Assembly: GCA_037179335.1 (NCBI GenBank)
Contig: JAKZHN010000005.1
Location: 1,054,001-1,118,000, forward strand
Direction: 5' to 3'
DNA: 64,000 nt
From: Cyclaneusma minus
Taxonomy: Eukaryota; Ascomycota; Leotiomycetes; Marthamycetales; Marthamycetaceae
Both the position numbers and the translations under genes were made by a program. Every line of letters begins with the position of its first letter. Positions within the stretch are counted from its first letter, which is position 1. The notes under the pieces were generated by a model, which was not told the DNA's origin, ran no database searches, and saw only the letters and a program-made list of their open reading frames with translations. Of the stretch, positions 24,401-35,434 are shown one piece after another.

Positions 24401-25750
24401 GCAGATATGCCTTTTGACACTCCAGGTCTTCGCTCAACAGTAGAGATTTCCACTGATCATCACTCCGATTGTTCTCGCTATTTTTTTCTTCTTCTTAGCC
24501 TGTTTACCGATCACCCTGTTTTTGAACAATTTTAAAGCTGTTAGGTGGACCAATGTATCCTAATTATCACTGTAAAGAGTTATCCCATCAGGGATGACCT
24601 ACGCTACCTCGAGCTTGAATTTTTAGGATGCGTAGACGCCTCTTTATATATTGCTAGAGAATGCTAGGACCTCTTGTGCTCAAAGCTTCGAGAAGGAGCT
24701 TTCTGGGTCACTGAAAGTATTCACTTGGCTGCTTTCACCTCACATTTGAAATACGGCAACAGACAAACGGGACTAGTAATGGGAAGCTCTGCTCGGCAGC
24801 AGGTCTCTTTGTCGACGGCATCACATTATCCTGACTGTGTTGAACTAAACATCAAAGCAATCATCTGTCTGTATGACTTTGCGGTATGGGAATCCCGTCT
24901 GAGAACATTTTCTTTTTCCTGAACTCGTCTGCCCCGTTCAGCCAACTCTTGTGCATGTTTTCTGTAGTGAAATCAGACTGCGAAACCCTTTCCCAAATAG
25001 ACAAATCTGGCTGCAGTTTGGGAGCTGCTTTCACACTCGCATATGGAGTATGCGTAAGGAAGCTACTATCTCGGCAGCCACTCGTGGGATCCGGTGCTAA
25101 ATGGTCATGCTCGACAGCGAAGACGTCCGCCGACAAGTTTCCTACTTGCTCTAATTCTACCTAGATTATTCAACACTACTACGTCAAATCTTCTTATTCT
25201 GCTTAATTCTATGACCAGTCGAAACTATCTCACATATGTTGACCCTCATGTCGTAGAAATGTTGTGCGAACATGCTCGCTCCCTAGATGTGGGCATTCTC
25301 CACAAAAGAAGGTTACACCTCTAAAGGCGATGAATCGCCTCCTTATATAGTGACAGTGCTAAAACCACCTGTGCTCAGGGTGTGTTGGGCCTGGGGGCTA
25401 GAAGACGTCATCTCCACTTACCTAGTCAGCAGCCAGGGCTTAACTCATGTCTAGTTGCTATCTGCTGCTATTAAAGCTGCTGCGATCCCTTCAATTAAAC
25501 TTTATCTGTTTCCCTGCAGTACCCCATCCGATATGGTAATGTGGTCGAGAACTTTGATACAAAAGCTCTCATCCTAACTTACGGAGAACACTAGGTACTT
25601 ACTTGACTACTTCGCTTTGGAAATAGCACAGACAAACTACGCTGCCCGCGAGAAGTCTGCTTGATAGCGAGAAGCTTCTCTCGACAGCACGGTCTTCCGT
25701 CGACAGCATGGCATACCTGAGTTTCCGAATGTCTTGAAAACAAATGAAGC
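18400..25750 (-). repeat. array 1, part A: higher-order tandem array of minus-strand TATA units
   Basis: No gene is supported here. Plus-strand text TTTATATAG or TTATATAG (TATA box on the minus strand) occurs at 18761, 19123, 19489, 19864, 20223, 20581, 20920, 21271, 21593, 21934, 22281, 22666, 23348, 23653, 23996, 24304 (TTTAAATAG), 24643 and 25343, with weaker copies near 22955, 24994 and 25618. Spacing is about 300-390 bases. Two types alternate. Type A (19123, 19864, 20581, 21271, 21934, 22666, 23348, 23996, 24643, 25343) mostly reads CGCCTCTTTATATAGT. Type B (the others) mostly reads TTATATAGAC followed 20-40 bases on by AGCTGGTT-like text. Same-type spacing is 647-741 bases. Most units also have a CGACAG cluster 75-140 bases above the TATA (upstream on the minus strand), for example 18526/18545, 21045/21064, 22403/22423, 24080/24099 and 25682/25701. 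Other sequence is strongly diverged. Confidence 0.85.
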
Positions 25751-28700
25751 ACTCAGCCAGAACTGACTCTATGATTCTAGGTATGGAATATTCGGTCTTG
25801 ATTTAATTTCTCTTGGAATTGACTTCCCCAAAGCATGTCGGGTTGGGTAGGATCGTTCATACTCTGGACTGAAATAACCTTGTACACCCCCCTTTCTTAA
25901 ATAGAGAAATTTGGCTGCGGCCTAGAAGCTGGTTTCTCGCTGTCACGTGCAGAAGAGAGCCAGGTCACCCAGGTGATGCGAGAGGAGAAAAGCTTTTAAG
26001 CAGGCGCAGAGTCACTAACTCTCCGCAAAGGCAGATTCAAGGCAAGGTCACGTGTGCAGTCACGTGATGTCTCAGCACAGCTAGCGCAGAGAGTTCGCCA
26101 AAATGAGCTATCATCTCGGTAGCGGCGCAGGCGATCTGCTGCTAAAAATACTGCTCGACAGCAATGACCCTTCCCAATAACATCGCCAAGTGTTTCCCCG
26201 ACATAGCAACCGACACCAAATGACAATTGCCAGAAGCCAGCTTCAATCGACAGCAGAGCTTTTCATCGACAAGGCTTCCAATGCTCCTGTTTCAAGCTGT
26301 GGGAATATGTAGTCCCAGACTACATTAACCGTTGCACCACGATTTTCCAAATTTTCAAATCTGGTGGCAACTCCTAAAGGAGTTGCACCCACCAAAAGAA
26401 AATCCCAGCAAGCGAAATGCTAGACCTAATTCGGCTAGTATCACCCCAAGTAGGCTTAGCACTTACCGCTTTAGGCAGTCACTAACCAAGTTAGGTCTAG
26501 CATTTCATTTGCTGGGATTTCTTTTTGGTGGGTGCAACTCCTTTAGGAGTTGCCACCAGATTTGAAAAATCGTGGTGCAACGGTTACATTCACACTCGAC
26601 GCCGAAATTTCCCGACGCGCGAGAGTCAAGACTCTTTCTCTGGCCTCCCTTGGCGTTCCTTGGCCTTGGTCTTCGTGATTCGAAGTCGTCAGTTGGAACG
26701 GAAGTTGAGGTGAATTCAAGCTCCTAAAGACGTCTTTAAATAGTTCGAGGTCAATTCCTCGGCGCATCAGGTTTCTAAGTTGCCAGGGATTCTGAGTTCT
26801 GACGGTACTTGCTTTACTTACCGAAGTGACAGCACAACATGAGGGTGCATTTGACGGCGAAGAGTTTCCCCGAGTACGACAGCATAGTGAAGAGAATGAA
26901 AGCGCCAATTTCGCAGCTGCCGATCTTCTACAGCTAAGAGCTCTAAGTTTGGTAGGAATGAGCTTGATGTCTCCTGTTTGTTGCAATGGGATGCAGCGCG
27001 AACTTAGCAGGTTGCTGGCATGCATTGATCAAGCTGTTGAGAACCTTCTTAAGTAGTAAAACAGCTTGCTCTCCAGCGTCGCACATTCCCAACTTTTGTC
27101 ATGATTCGTGCTGCCACGACAGCAGCAAAGAAAGCTGACAGCAAACAGTCTCACCCGACAGCAACATGTGTGCCAGTGTGGCAATTAACCAAGATTGATG
27201 TTGAAATAACCGTCCCGGTCGATCAGCAGTCTGAGATCTAGGACAAAAGCTCTTCTTCGTCTTGTCTCTGGCCTTGCAGCTCCATTAGGAAGTGTCTTGA
27301 ATTTCCTGGACATTTTTTGCTGAAACAGTCTAGAGTGCTCGTTAAATAGTGCATCGGCCTGCCTTAAGAACCTCCTGAACTAAGGTAGCAATGACTCAGC
27401 GCATGCACCATCCCTAAAGCGCTATTGAGAATACTATCAGCGGCAGACAGCCATCCTCGACGGCAAAAGGCTTCGTCAACAGTAAGCTTGCATGGCGGGG
27501 ATTTGCAGGTTTCGACTTTGGACTTTGGATGCTTCGAATAGCTGCGAGGAGTTCACATTTGAGAATTCGTAGACAAGTGTGAAATTTTGCAAAGGTTCGG
27601 TTTCCAATTATACAATGCCATCGCTAGAGCCTTCGTGTTGAATATTGGGAGGCTGCTTTACACTGGGCCGCTCGAAGCCCTCCTTAAATAGTAAAAGTGC
27701 CTGCTGCGGGGGCACGTGATTTTGAGTCGAGCATCCATCGCTAATCTAGCGACGCTTCTCAGTCCCCGAGTTCCACGAGTTCCATTCCGGTGCCAGATGG
27801 GTGTGCTCGACAGCAAAGCAGTATATCGACAGCAAGACTCGCCACGCCCGAATTTTCGAGCTTTTTGGGATTCTATCTGGGTTCAGGAATATTCACTGCG
27901 TGATCGAATTCCAGGCATTCGTGCAATTTTTGATACTTCGCAGGGACCTCACGTCTGTTTCCCAGAAGCAGAAACATATATGATGCGTACGGCAAACTCA
28001 ATATTGTCTTATTCCAGGCAGTTGGGGGACCTTAATATATAGTAAAAGAGGCATGCTTGGACCCCGCTGGATTCTGAGTCAGAACTCTAGCAATCGGTGG
28101 TCCAGTGCCGGTTCAATCCACTTAATCCAGGCGGTGCTAGTAACTGCTTTCGACAGCAGGATGCTAGCTTAACAGCAATACCTCCTCAAAGAAGAGACAT
28201 TCACCCTCGCAGCTTGGCTATTTGCGAGGCCGACAGTGGTCTGACTTGACTTGCGGTTTCACTTTTTGTCCAGGAATAACGAGATTTTGTCAGACACTCT
28301 AACTCGTATCTTTGAGACAGTCAGACAGAGTGGGGATATGGACGGTTTTGGAGTAGAACAGAGTGGAAAGGGGACTTCTTTATATACCCAAATTTGGGGC
28401 CTCGAGCCTCAGACATGTGACAGGTGACTTCGATTTTGACTACTTAGTCATTTCGTCGCTGTCATTTGATGTTCAGCTAAATAAAGAGTCAAAGCCTAGC
28501 CCCCTTTCAGTCTTTTCAAGTAACCGGATCCCTTCGACGGCCTGCGGATGTCCACTTCTATCCTCCCATTAACAGAGAGCTGTTTCATCTCCTCGAGCTC
28601 TTGGACTTTCGAGTTGAGATCTCAAAGTCTCAACAGCCGTGTACGCTCTAAGTCTCTACCACACACCTGCTGGCTTCTGACCCGGATGTCGGCGGTAGAG

Positions 28701-29500
28701 CACAGTCTCGACAGAAGAGACGTTTTCCAAGGCTACAAATCTCAGTGCCTCGCTCATTGCCTGGTTACCGGCTCAGGTCACGAGACCTTGATCTCGAAAA
28801 GTCTTGATTTTTAAGCTATAAAACCAGGTCGTAGGAGGGCTTTCTGAGACCCAGATCCAGAAAAACACTCGATGGGCCCGAGATGTGACCAGACGTTCAG
28901 AGACTCGATTCGCTTCAAGACCTTCGTCTTTCACCTTTGCTTCTTGATTGTTTGCCGACTCCTTGTATTCACTTGACGGTGGGACCGATGTGCGACAGTA
29001 ATGACCTCTCTCGACAGCAGACTTCGAGCCGCGGGGTCTTAGGTGTTTAGAGCTTCAAGTCCTCGCGAGTCCTTCGCTGCGTACTTCTAGCTACTATAAA
29101 AGGAGTCAGATCTTGCTCAGGGAACAGTTCAAAGACCAACCATTACATACTCAGCTCATTGGTGCTATCCGGAAGCCAACCATGAGCATTTGCCCTCCAG
29201 GGACTAATTCAGTATAATGGAGCATTTCTCTGCATTGTTTAACTCAAAATTCATAGGGCTTGTTTCCTGCAAGTTTATATTGATGGCAACCAGTCCATGC
29301 GACAGCCGGGGACTAAGAATTGTTACGACAGCAGCCATGCTATCCGACAGGTTACTAGTGTTCAATCATGACTTTGGAACGCGTCCTACAACCTCGTGCT
29401 TCTCTATAGCCAGTTGGTCAAGTCTTGGGAAGGAAACCGTTAGGGTACGAATTGTGCTTAAATACTAAGCGTGGAGTGGCTACTTGAGGAGGGATTCAGA
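25751..29500 (-). repeat. array 1, part B: diverged TATA/CGACAG units
   Basis: Continuation of the array with weaker TATA sites, mostly TTAAATAG: 25897, 26735, 27049 (TTAAGTAG), 27342, 27684, 28032 (TTAATATATAG), 28379 (TTTATATA) and 29459. The four from 27342 to 28379 are spaced 342-348 bases. Units at 27049, 27684 and 28032 share AGTAAAA just after the box. CGACAG-type clusters lie at 26246, 26826-26875, 27117/27136/27156, 27455, 27808/27827, 28151, 28993/29012 and 29298-29360. Plus-strand TATAAAA appears at 28817 and 29095, so orientation may change near the right end. CACGTG occurs near 25944, 26049, 26063, 27713 and 29519. A foldback element is inserted at 26326-26586. No protein-coding gene is supported. 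Confidence 0.75.
26326..26586. mobile_element. foldback MITE-like element, 261 bases, inserted in array 1
   Basis: Nearly the whole element is an inverted repeat. The left end reads TAACCGTTGCACCACGATTT and the right end is its reverse complement; the arms stay matched for about 100 bases and include a nested palindrome (GCAACTCCTAAAGGAGTTGC), with one 8-base indel (an extra CCAAATTT in the left arm). The unpaired centre is about 50-60 bases. The flanks offer a possible 3-base target duplication, CAT (26323-26325 and 26587-26589). It has no coding capacity. A MITE is the simplest reading; the parent transposon is not in this window. Confidence 0.8.
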
Positions 29501-31720
29501 GCTGTCCAGTATCCAGGCACGTGATTTTTGCTCTGATTCAGATCTGTGGCCACCAGGCCTCTCTAACTTCACTCCATAGGTGGAGGGTGAGACGTGGGCA
29601 GGGGTTAACTATTTAAGGGGAGCTTTAGACGGTCGATGAAGAACTAATCTCAACTACCAGGCAGCGAATCTCAACTGCCAGGCACGACCGATACTAGGAG
29701 CGTTGACATACTGCCAGGACAAGGTAAAGAATCAGAAAAGAATGGTACTCGAATAATGTTTGAACATGCGTGGAGGAGGTATGTACGTGTATGGGCCATG
29801 GAAAATCCTGGCCCTTGGCTGGTGGCTGGCTATACTGCTGCCGGTAGATGTTCTGGCTGTCGAGTGGGATGGCTTCATGCTGTCATGTTCAATGTTTGCT
29901 GCTTTGCTGCTTCCGTGGGAATCTAGGGTACCAAGGTGTGGATGACTCGAAAATCTGTCATTTGAGACCAAACAGAGCCAAGTTGGGTGTAGTGTATGGA
30001 AATACCAAGTTCCAAATATCGCCGTCTCGAAGGTACATGTCCGCAAGCGGCGCAAACCGAGTCATGGGATCGCGGCACGTGTGGGGGTCCCGTGTGGGGG
30101 AGATCTTGGAGCCCCACCCGTGCTATCCCCGAAAATGCGGGGAAGCGGGGATACTTAAGCTTTTCTGCCACAGGCGTTCCACTGACCTTGCGATACCTAC
30201 AGGGTTGCAAGCCGGGTCAGCCGCTTCTATCCAGAAACTCTCTTTTGAGCGGGGGTATCCTTGATACTACCTCATGTCAGTTCAGAGTTTCCAGAAAGAG
30301 AAGACTTTACAGCTCAGCTTCATAGAAAGATTCGTACCCCCCGCACGTAAAAGAGGGGCACAAGAGGAAGTGGCCGCGATTGTGGCCCTTTATGCCGTTT
30401 CATAGACCTCACAGCAAACTCGTTGAGGTCGAAGAGTCGAAGCGGACTCCAGTCCCTCGGCCATTGCTTCCGCGAGATCTTGAAAGATCGCCGCTAGACT
30501 GACCACACTTGGTGAAACTCGATTCTGTGAAACATCGATGCCGTCTGCCCGCGAGGCGGACGTCAACTCTTCAGTCTTCGATCGTCAAGTCAACGCATTT
30601 TGCTCTCATGTTCCATTTCCAAGGGAATGACTCGAGATCCAGGAACCTGGGATCGAGTCGATCGCCAAGACTTTTCTTTTGACGGGAAGCTACATATCGC
30701 GGCTGAGACAACATCCAATTCTGGTCTATCGCACTTGAGAAAGTCCCATGGTCTCATGGACGACGCATGGCGGCATGATGCATCCATCGGATTGTGGGGC
30801 CGAAGTGCAAGCCATAAGCCCATTGTTTCTCAGCCGCTCTGCCGATGTATTTGAAGAAAATAGAATCAGGACCAGCATGGCAGTAGTTGCTTTTCAACGT
30901 GAAGGACATGAAGCTCATGCGGAAATTAGTGCGAGAACAAGAGAACTCTCAGTCTGTCACCGAATCACAACTACAAGAAAGGATAAAAAGAGACAGAAAA
31001 ACACATATCTTTATTTGTTTGTCTGTCTTTCCCGGACTCTGTAAGAGGAGAGGAACGGCAGCGCGGCGCTCAGAGACCCTGGATTTGGGAGACTGTTGTT
31101 GACTGCCACGATCAAGCCGTCCTTGACATTGATTTCGCTAACGAAGTAACATGTGTTTCTCAATACCGACGGCCTGTAGCATATGGGCAACGGGCTGACA
31201 CCGGCCGTCCGCCGTCGGTGTTGAGAAACTCAGCTCGTCCGGAGTCTCAACCGACCCGTGGAAAAATACCAATCCCAGTGGAGATATATCCCCCGGGAGC
31301 TTCTTAAGGAAGCTCTCCGCGCTAAGCTTCCGCGCTAACGCCTCGGCGCGCGGTCACGTGGCCTGGGCGGCCTGGGGCCGTCACATTGGTGATTGGAGCA
31401 GAGACATCGAGGCTTTCGGTAATGGTGCCCATTGCAGTGTTGATTATCGCAAGATCCTCTTCTTTAATGCTGGGTATACGCGAGCGCACCAAAAGCAAAA
31501 AAAAAGATGATGCGCCCAAATCAAATGCCGAATCCCACACCCCAATCCGCATTCTTACATATAATATAACACATGAAACGCGAAAAAGCGCCCCGCTCGC
31601 TGAAATATCGTTGGTGTTGTCACTGTAGCTTTCCGCTCAACCGAGGACCAGGACTTCTTAGGGTTTTTTATCCATGAGCTCAGAGGCACGCGTTTCCCTC
31701 GAAACTGCGGTATTGTGAAT
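29501..31720. other. region between array 1 and the UHRF-like gene
   Basis: No gene is supported; frames of 60-138 codons show no domain. Array-like boxes persist at the left: CTGCCG near 29839 and CTGTCG near 29857, now in plus orientation about 18 bases apart. CACGTG occurs near 30075 and 31356. There is a GAGCTTC-TTAA-GGAAGCTC near-palindrome around 31299-31317 and a strong hairpin at 31155-31229. Confidence 0.45.
31155..31229. repeat. 19-bp inverted repeat (hairpin)
   Basis: The left arm, 31155-31173 (GTTTCTCAATACCGACGGC), pairs with the right arm, 31211-31229 (GCCGTCGGTGTTGAGAAAC), over all 19 positions with one T-G wobble; the loop is 37 bases. The arms contain CCGACGG, which matches the CGACGG variant of the array motif. 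It could act as a terminator-like hairpin, a small-RNA precursor or a palindromic protein-binding site; the sequence does not decide. Confidence 0.6.
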
Positions 31721-32340
31721 TCAATTTAAAGGACGGCGGCGGATAATCTTGCGACAGAGCCGCGCAGGACCATCAAAATCTCCAAATTCATAGGTAAAAT
31801 AGCCGCCATGCCTCGGCCGAAGCAGAGCTACTTGGCGAGGTTTCGGGCCAGAAAAGAAACCAGAGGAAATCCACCGCGCAGTTGTTGCCATACATTGTAC
31901 CACGTTGGCAGTGCCCTGATGGTGTGTGCGGAAGCCGGTGGAGATGGGTTTGAAGGTGCGAATCGGATCGATGTCGCCTTTGAGCTTGCCAGCGTCTGGA
32001 TGGACCTTGTCTTTCTCGCTGAGCTGAAACCGTAGGAGAAGAAAAACAGTGGCGAGAATTGAAAGCATCATGAAACCAGCGGTAATGTCAAAATCTGGTT
32101 GGTTTCTTCTAAAGCTGCCAAATCTGAGTTGCGCGAGTAGGCGGTGATGTAGACTACTGCGTGGCAGCACATAGCGGTAACGCAAGTGTCTCCGGCAATT
32201 CGGTAAAGGAAGCTGAGGCCTTCTGAGGAGTTGGGCACACACACCAGGGGATATGCCAGCGCTTCAAGGTGACATAACTGTTCTTTGGCATGGTCAGACT
32301 TGGGTCGGTGTAGTAAAGCACGCGGGTGCTGTCTACCCAT
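31721..32340 (-). pseudogene. possible broken or unspliced membrane-protein reading frame
   Basis: On the minus strand just downstream of the UHRF-like gene, two overlapping frames look partly coding. One (32340-32068) contains EGLSFLYRIAGDTCVTAMCC. The other (32242-31721) contains a hydrophobic segment FMMLSILATVFLLLRFQLSE followed by a polar tail. No clear splice pair joins them, and I recognise no family. It may be a small membrane-protein gene with an unusual intron, a decayed gene, or chance. Low confidence. Confidence 0.2.
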
Positions 32341-32379
32341 AGGAGGGTGTTCTTGTTGAGAAAACAGCCGTTGGAGCTT

Positions 32380-34732
32380 TCAGAAGTCCAAAGTCATGCC
32401 ATAGTAAGGCTTGAAGTACCTGATCAAATCGATTAGGATTCGATCATGATCAACCTCATCCTCCCAAAGCTTTCTGGCTTTTGCCATGACGCGATCATCA
32501 TCGCTGGTAATACCAGGGACCAAAGAGGTGCGACACAAAGGACACTTGGCTCCGAAATCACTGCGTACTGATGCTTCCAAACATTTGGAACATGCTACGT
32601 GACCACAAAGGCTGGTGACGGGGCACTCGATAAAGTCCTTACAGATAGGGCATTCGAACTCGGCTTCTATTTCCTCTATAAACGACTTGCGATCAACAAA
32701 GGGCTTGTTGAGCAGGACGTTCAGCTGAGGTGGGGGCTGAGAATCTTTGTAATTTCGGATGGCTCTTTCGATCACCTTTTTGTAGTCGGGGGGCAATCGT
32801 GATGTCCTCTTTTGTTGGTGGACGGGTTCGCTGGTGGTTTCTCGGATCGGCAATACGCTTGACGCTCGCGAGTCTTTCGCGGGACTCTCGGACGAGACTC
32901 GGTCGAGAATCATGCCACGGAGCTCCGGCTTGTGGGGGATAACCACGCAAAACTTGGGAAAGTCATCCTCTGTAAGCCCCGGGGTGTAGCCATCTGTTCG
33001 TCTTTTCTTTGACGATCTGTCCTCTACTGGAGATGATGAGGCCTCGCTCTGCGCAATGCGGCTGCTATTCGACTTGGTTTTCACAGCATTGCCAAAGTGG
33101 AAGGGCTTGTTGGTCCAGTTGGGCAATCGACGGTGGGGCTGATGCACCTCTTGAGCCAGACTCATGCGAGGTAGGCCGTTTGGCTGCGAGGATGTTGACG
33201 GGCTAGACCAGGCAGATACGGGTCCAGTGGTGCCATCGGACATTTTCAGTCCTAAACTCTTAATTCTGCGAGCTCCAGCCGGAGTCCATGGTGCAGGAGA
33301 GGGGTCGTCCCGACAGAATTCAAATTTGTAGACCTTGAATCCGGTTGAGCATTTCTCGGGGTAGTATCTTTTCATTTTGTAGATCCCATCGTAGCGATAG
33401 GGTTCTTCCGGGGCGTAATTGGGATGTTTCTTTTTCAGTCCGTGGCCTCGAATAACCCGAATTCCTTTCGAGTTTCGCCAATTACCCGCCCGAGCACCCT
33501 TGGGATTCAATGGCGCATCGCAAGTTTGAGCCAGAATCTCGTTTGCACCATCAAGCTTCTGATCGAAAGCTATACTGCCGCTATGTCTGTTCTCGAGAAC
33601 CCGCCCTCCACTTCCAGTGTAAATGAAAGTGTCACCATTATCCCGGTCGCCTTCATACCCTGTGTTATGGACAATCGAGACAGCCCCATAAGCAGTTGTG
33701 CCAGCAATACCGGCAACAATGGGGCGATGGACACCATCCTTTGCGCACAGGGCCCGGGATTTCCATGTCTGGCCTACTTCAATGCCGGGGATTGGACCTC
33801 GATGAGATGATGGCACAGTGCTACAAGTCTTGTTCTCGCTAAGTGGAGCTCGCGTTGTATCCTTATTTGGCGCTTTCGTTGTCGTATTTATCCGGGAAGA
33901 TATCCGAGAAACTACAGAAGTCGGAGCTCGCGATTGCGCAATATCGTCCGGAAGGACAATTTGCGAATTGTCATGTTTGCAATGCGGGCAGTACCAGTCG
34001 TCGTCCGGAAGCTCGTGTATAGGTGGATCTAAGCACTTCTGGGAAATGGTCAGCCATTGTTCCAATTGCAAATTAACAATAATTGGATGCGCCATTCTGG
34101 TACACTAAGAAAGCGGACGGAGTGGGTGAAACTGCTTTTTCGTCGGCAGAGACGATTGTCTAGAACAACAATTCGTACGGCTGGTAGAGTTGTGTGTACT
34201 TACCCAATGGAACCAGTCCTCGCACTCTTCGCATACAATATTTTCCCCCTGGTTGCCGTCTTTTCTGCCACAAGCTCCGCAGCCACATTTCTTGCATTTT
34301 TTGCGCGGCTTGATCTTGCAATCGGCGCAAATATAATCCGCAACCAGCTCACCACTTTCCTCGTAAGGCGGGGTCTCTTGGGGCATCAATTTCTGTCTCG
34401 TTTTGGGATACGGGGCCGAGGGTATGGCCTGCGGTGCATCATCGTCTATGGACTGGACTCGAACGACCAAGACATCGTCAGGTTGAATGCGACAGCTAGC
34501 AAGGCTGCCCAAGCCGTCAACCAGAATCTTTCCTTTGTGGAAAAACTGGCAGTCGTCGATAGGCACGTCTAAGGCCTCGGCGACCCTGTTTTTGGCATAA
34601 GCCCAGCCGAGTTCGGGACGCAGGCCATCGATAGGCACGCGACTTGAGGGCGCAGTATCAACAAGCTGCGCGTCTGGTAACAGTTAGTATAGAAGGAGGC
34701 CTCTGTAAGGATAGCTACTGACAGAAACGCAT
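32380..34732 (-). CDS. UHRF1-like E3 ligase: UBL-PHD-SRA-RING
   Basis: Exons 34732-34723, 34673-34204 and 34038-32380 encode 712 residues. Exon 1 is 10 bases; joined, the protein starts MRFYAQLVDT, a good first strand for a ubiquitin-like domain (about residues 1-76, with HKGKILVDGLGSLASCRIQP). A Cys-rich PHD finger of UHRF type follows (about 117-180: CKKCGCGACGRKD, NIVCEECEDWFHW, KCLDPPIHELPDDDWYCPHC), then an SRA/YDG domain (about 240-415: GPIPGIEVGQTW, DGVHRPIVAGI, GYEGDRDNGDTFIYTGSGGR, YRYDGIYKMKRYYPEK), a disordered Ser-rich linker and a C3HC4 RING (623-666: CPICKDFIECPVTSLCGHVA, CPLC). Only about 40 residues separate UBL and PHD, so the tandem Tudor domain of animal UHRF1 is absent. 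SRA domains bind hemimethylated or 5-methylcytosine DNA and the RING ubiquitylates, so a nuclear methyl-DNA-reading ligase is expected. It lies between two noncoding arrays. Confidence 0.92.
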
Positions 34733-35434
34733 ACTGATCAACTTTCCAGAGTTTTCTGGACAGCGAAGGGGTATGACAGTGGCAAATGAAGCTTCAGGCA
34801 CGTTTTTGTCCCGAGTCTCACGGGTTTGGCACGAGTAAAAGAGACTAGTAAATCACAGCTAATCCCCCTCTCGAGGGGCAGATCCACGGTTTGCGCCGAG
34901 GAAGATCTGGGATGAGAAGTGCTGGATCCAAGGGAGAGGAAGGCGATGGTGAAGGAATGACGGAATTGAGGCAAACCTCCTCGGAGCCAGTTGAGTAGCA
35001 AAGGTCGTGGCAGACTTGACGACAGCGAAGAGTGGTTGTGTCTCAACTGTAATGGCCGGACGCGGTTGACAATAGTCGCGACTGGACGCGGCTACCCAGG
35101 TTAAAGGCTAAGGCTCAATCCGGCTAGTGGGGTTGAGGAGTCGGATGTTGCCGAGCTGCCCGGCTACGTACTCCACCCGCCAGACATCGCGGTTTATGGT
35201 TCAGTGCAAAGGCTCTTGCAAACCTTAGTCTTTTTCTAGCTCACCACATTGTCACATCTTGCCCTTTTACGTGAAGATGCTGATATCACTTTCGCTTAAA
35301 AAATCCACGCTTCTCGTCAAAAACTGAGTAACCCGCTCGAGATACAAAGCCTGACAAACGATCGACTTCGATCTTACTCTGTAGCCAACTCCGACGAGTA
35401 CCGGCCTACACAACGCTGGAGTTTCACCTTCACC
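34733..35434. promoter_or_regulatory. divergent promoter region
   Basis: About 700 bases separate the divergent starts of the UHRF-like gene and the gene at 35435. A pseudo-open frame (35046-34738, minus) lies in the UHRF leader, but its end does not join the UBL in frame, so it is taken as untranslated. No TATA box of the array type is seen. Confidence 0.4.

Noticed and set aside
18400..29500. CRISPR array
   Set aside because: Eukaryotic context, repeat units of ~350 bases with diverged sequence, and no identical short repeats with unique spacers.
18400..29500. RIP-degraded transposon copies
   Set aside because: Base composition by eye is not strongly AT-shifted, and the conserved parts are regulatory boxes rather than remnants of transposon genes. 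A RIP index was not computed.
30552..30575. Short inverted repeat CGTCTGCC..GGCGGACG
   Set aside because: Only 8 pairs with a wobble, within chance expectation in GC-rich sequence.
34738..35046. 102-codon minus-strand frame as first exon of the UHRF-like gene
   Set aside because: It ends in a stop before any usable donor in phase with the UBL exon, whereas the 10-base exon at 34732-34723 gives a proper UBL first strand.
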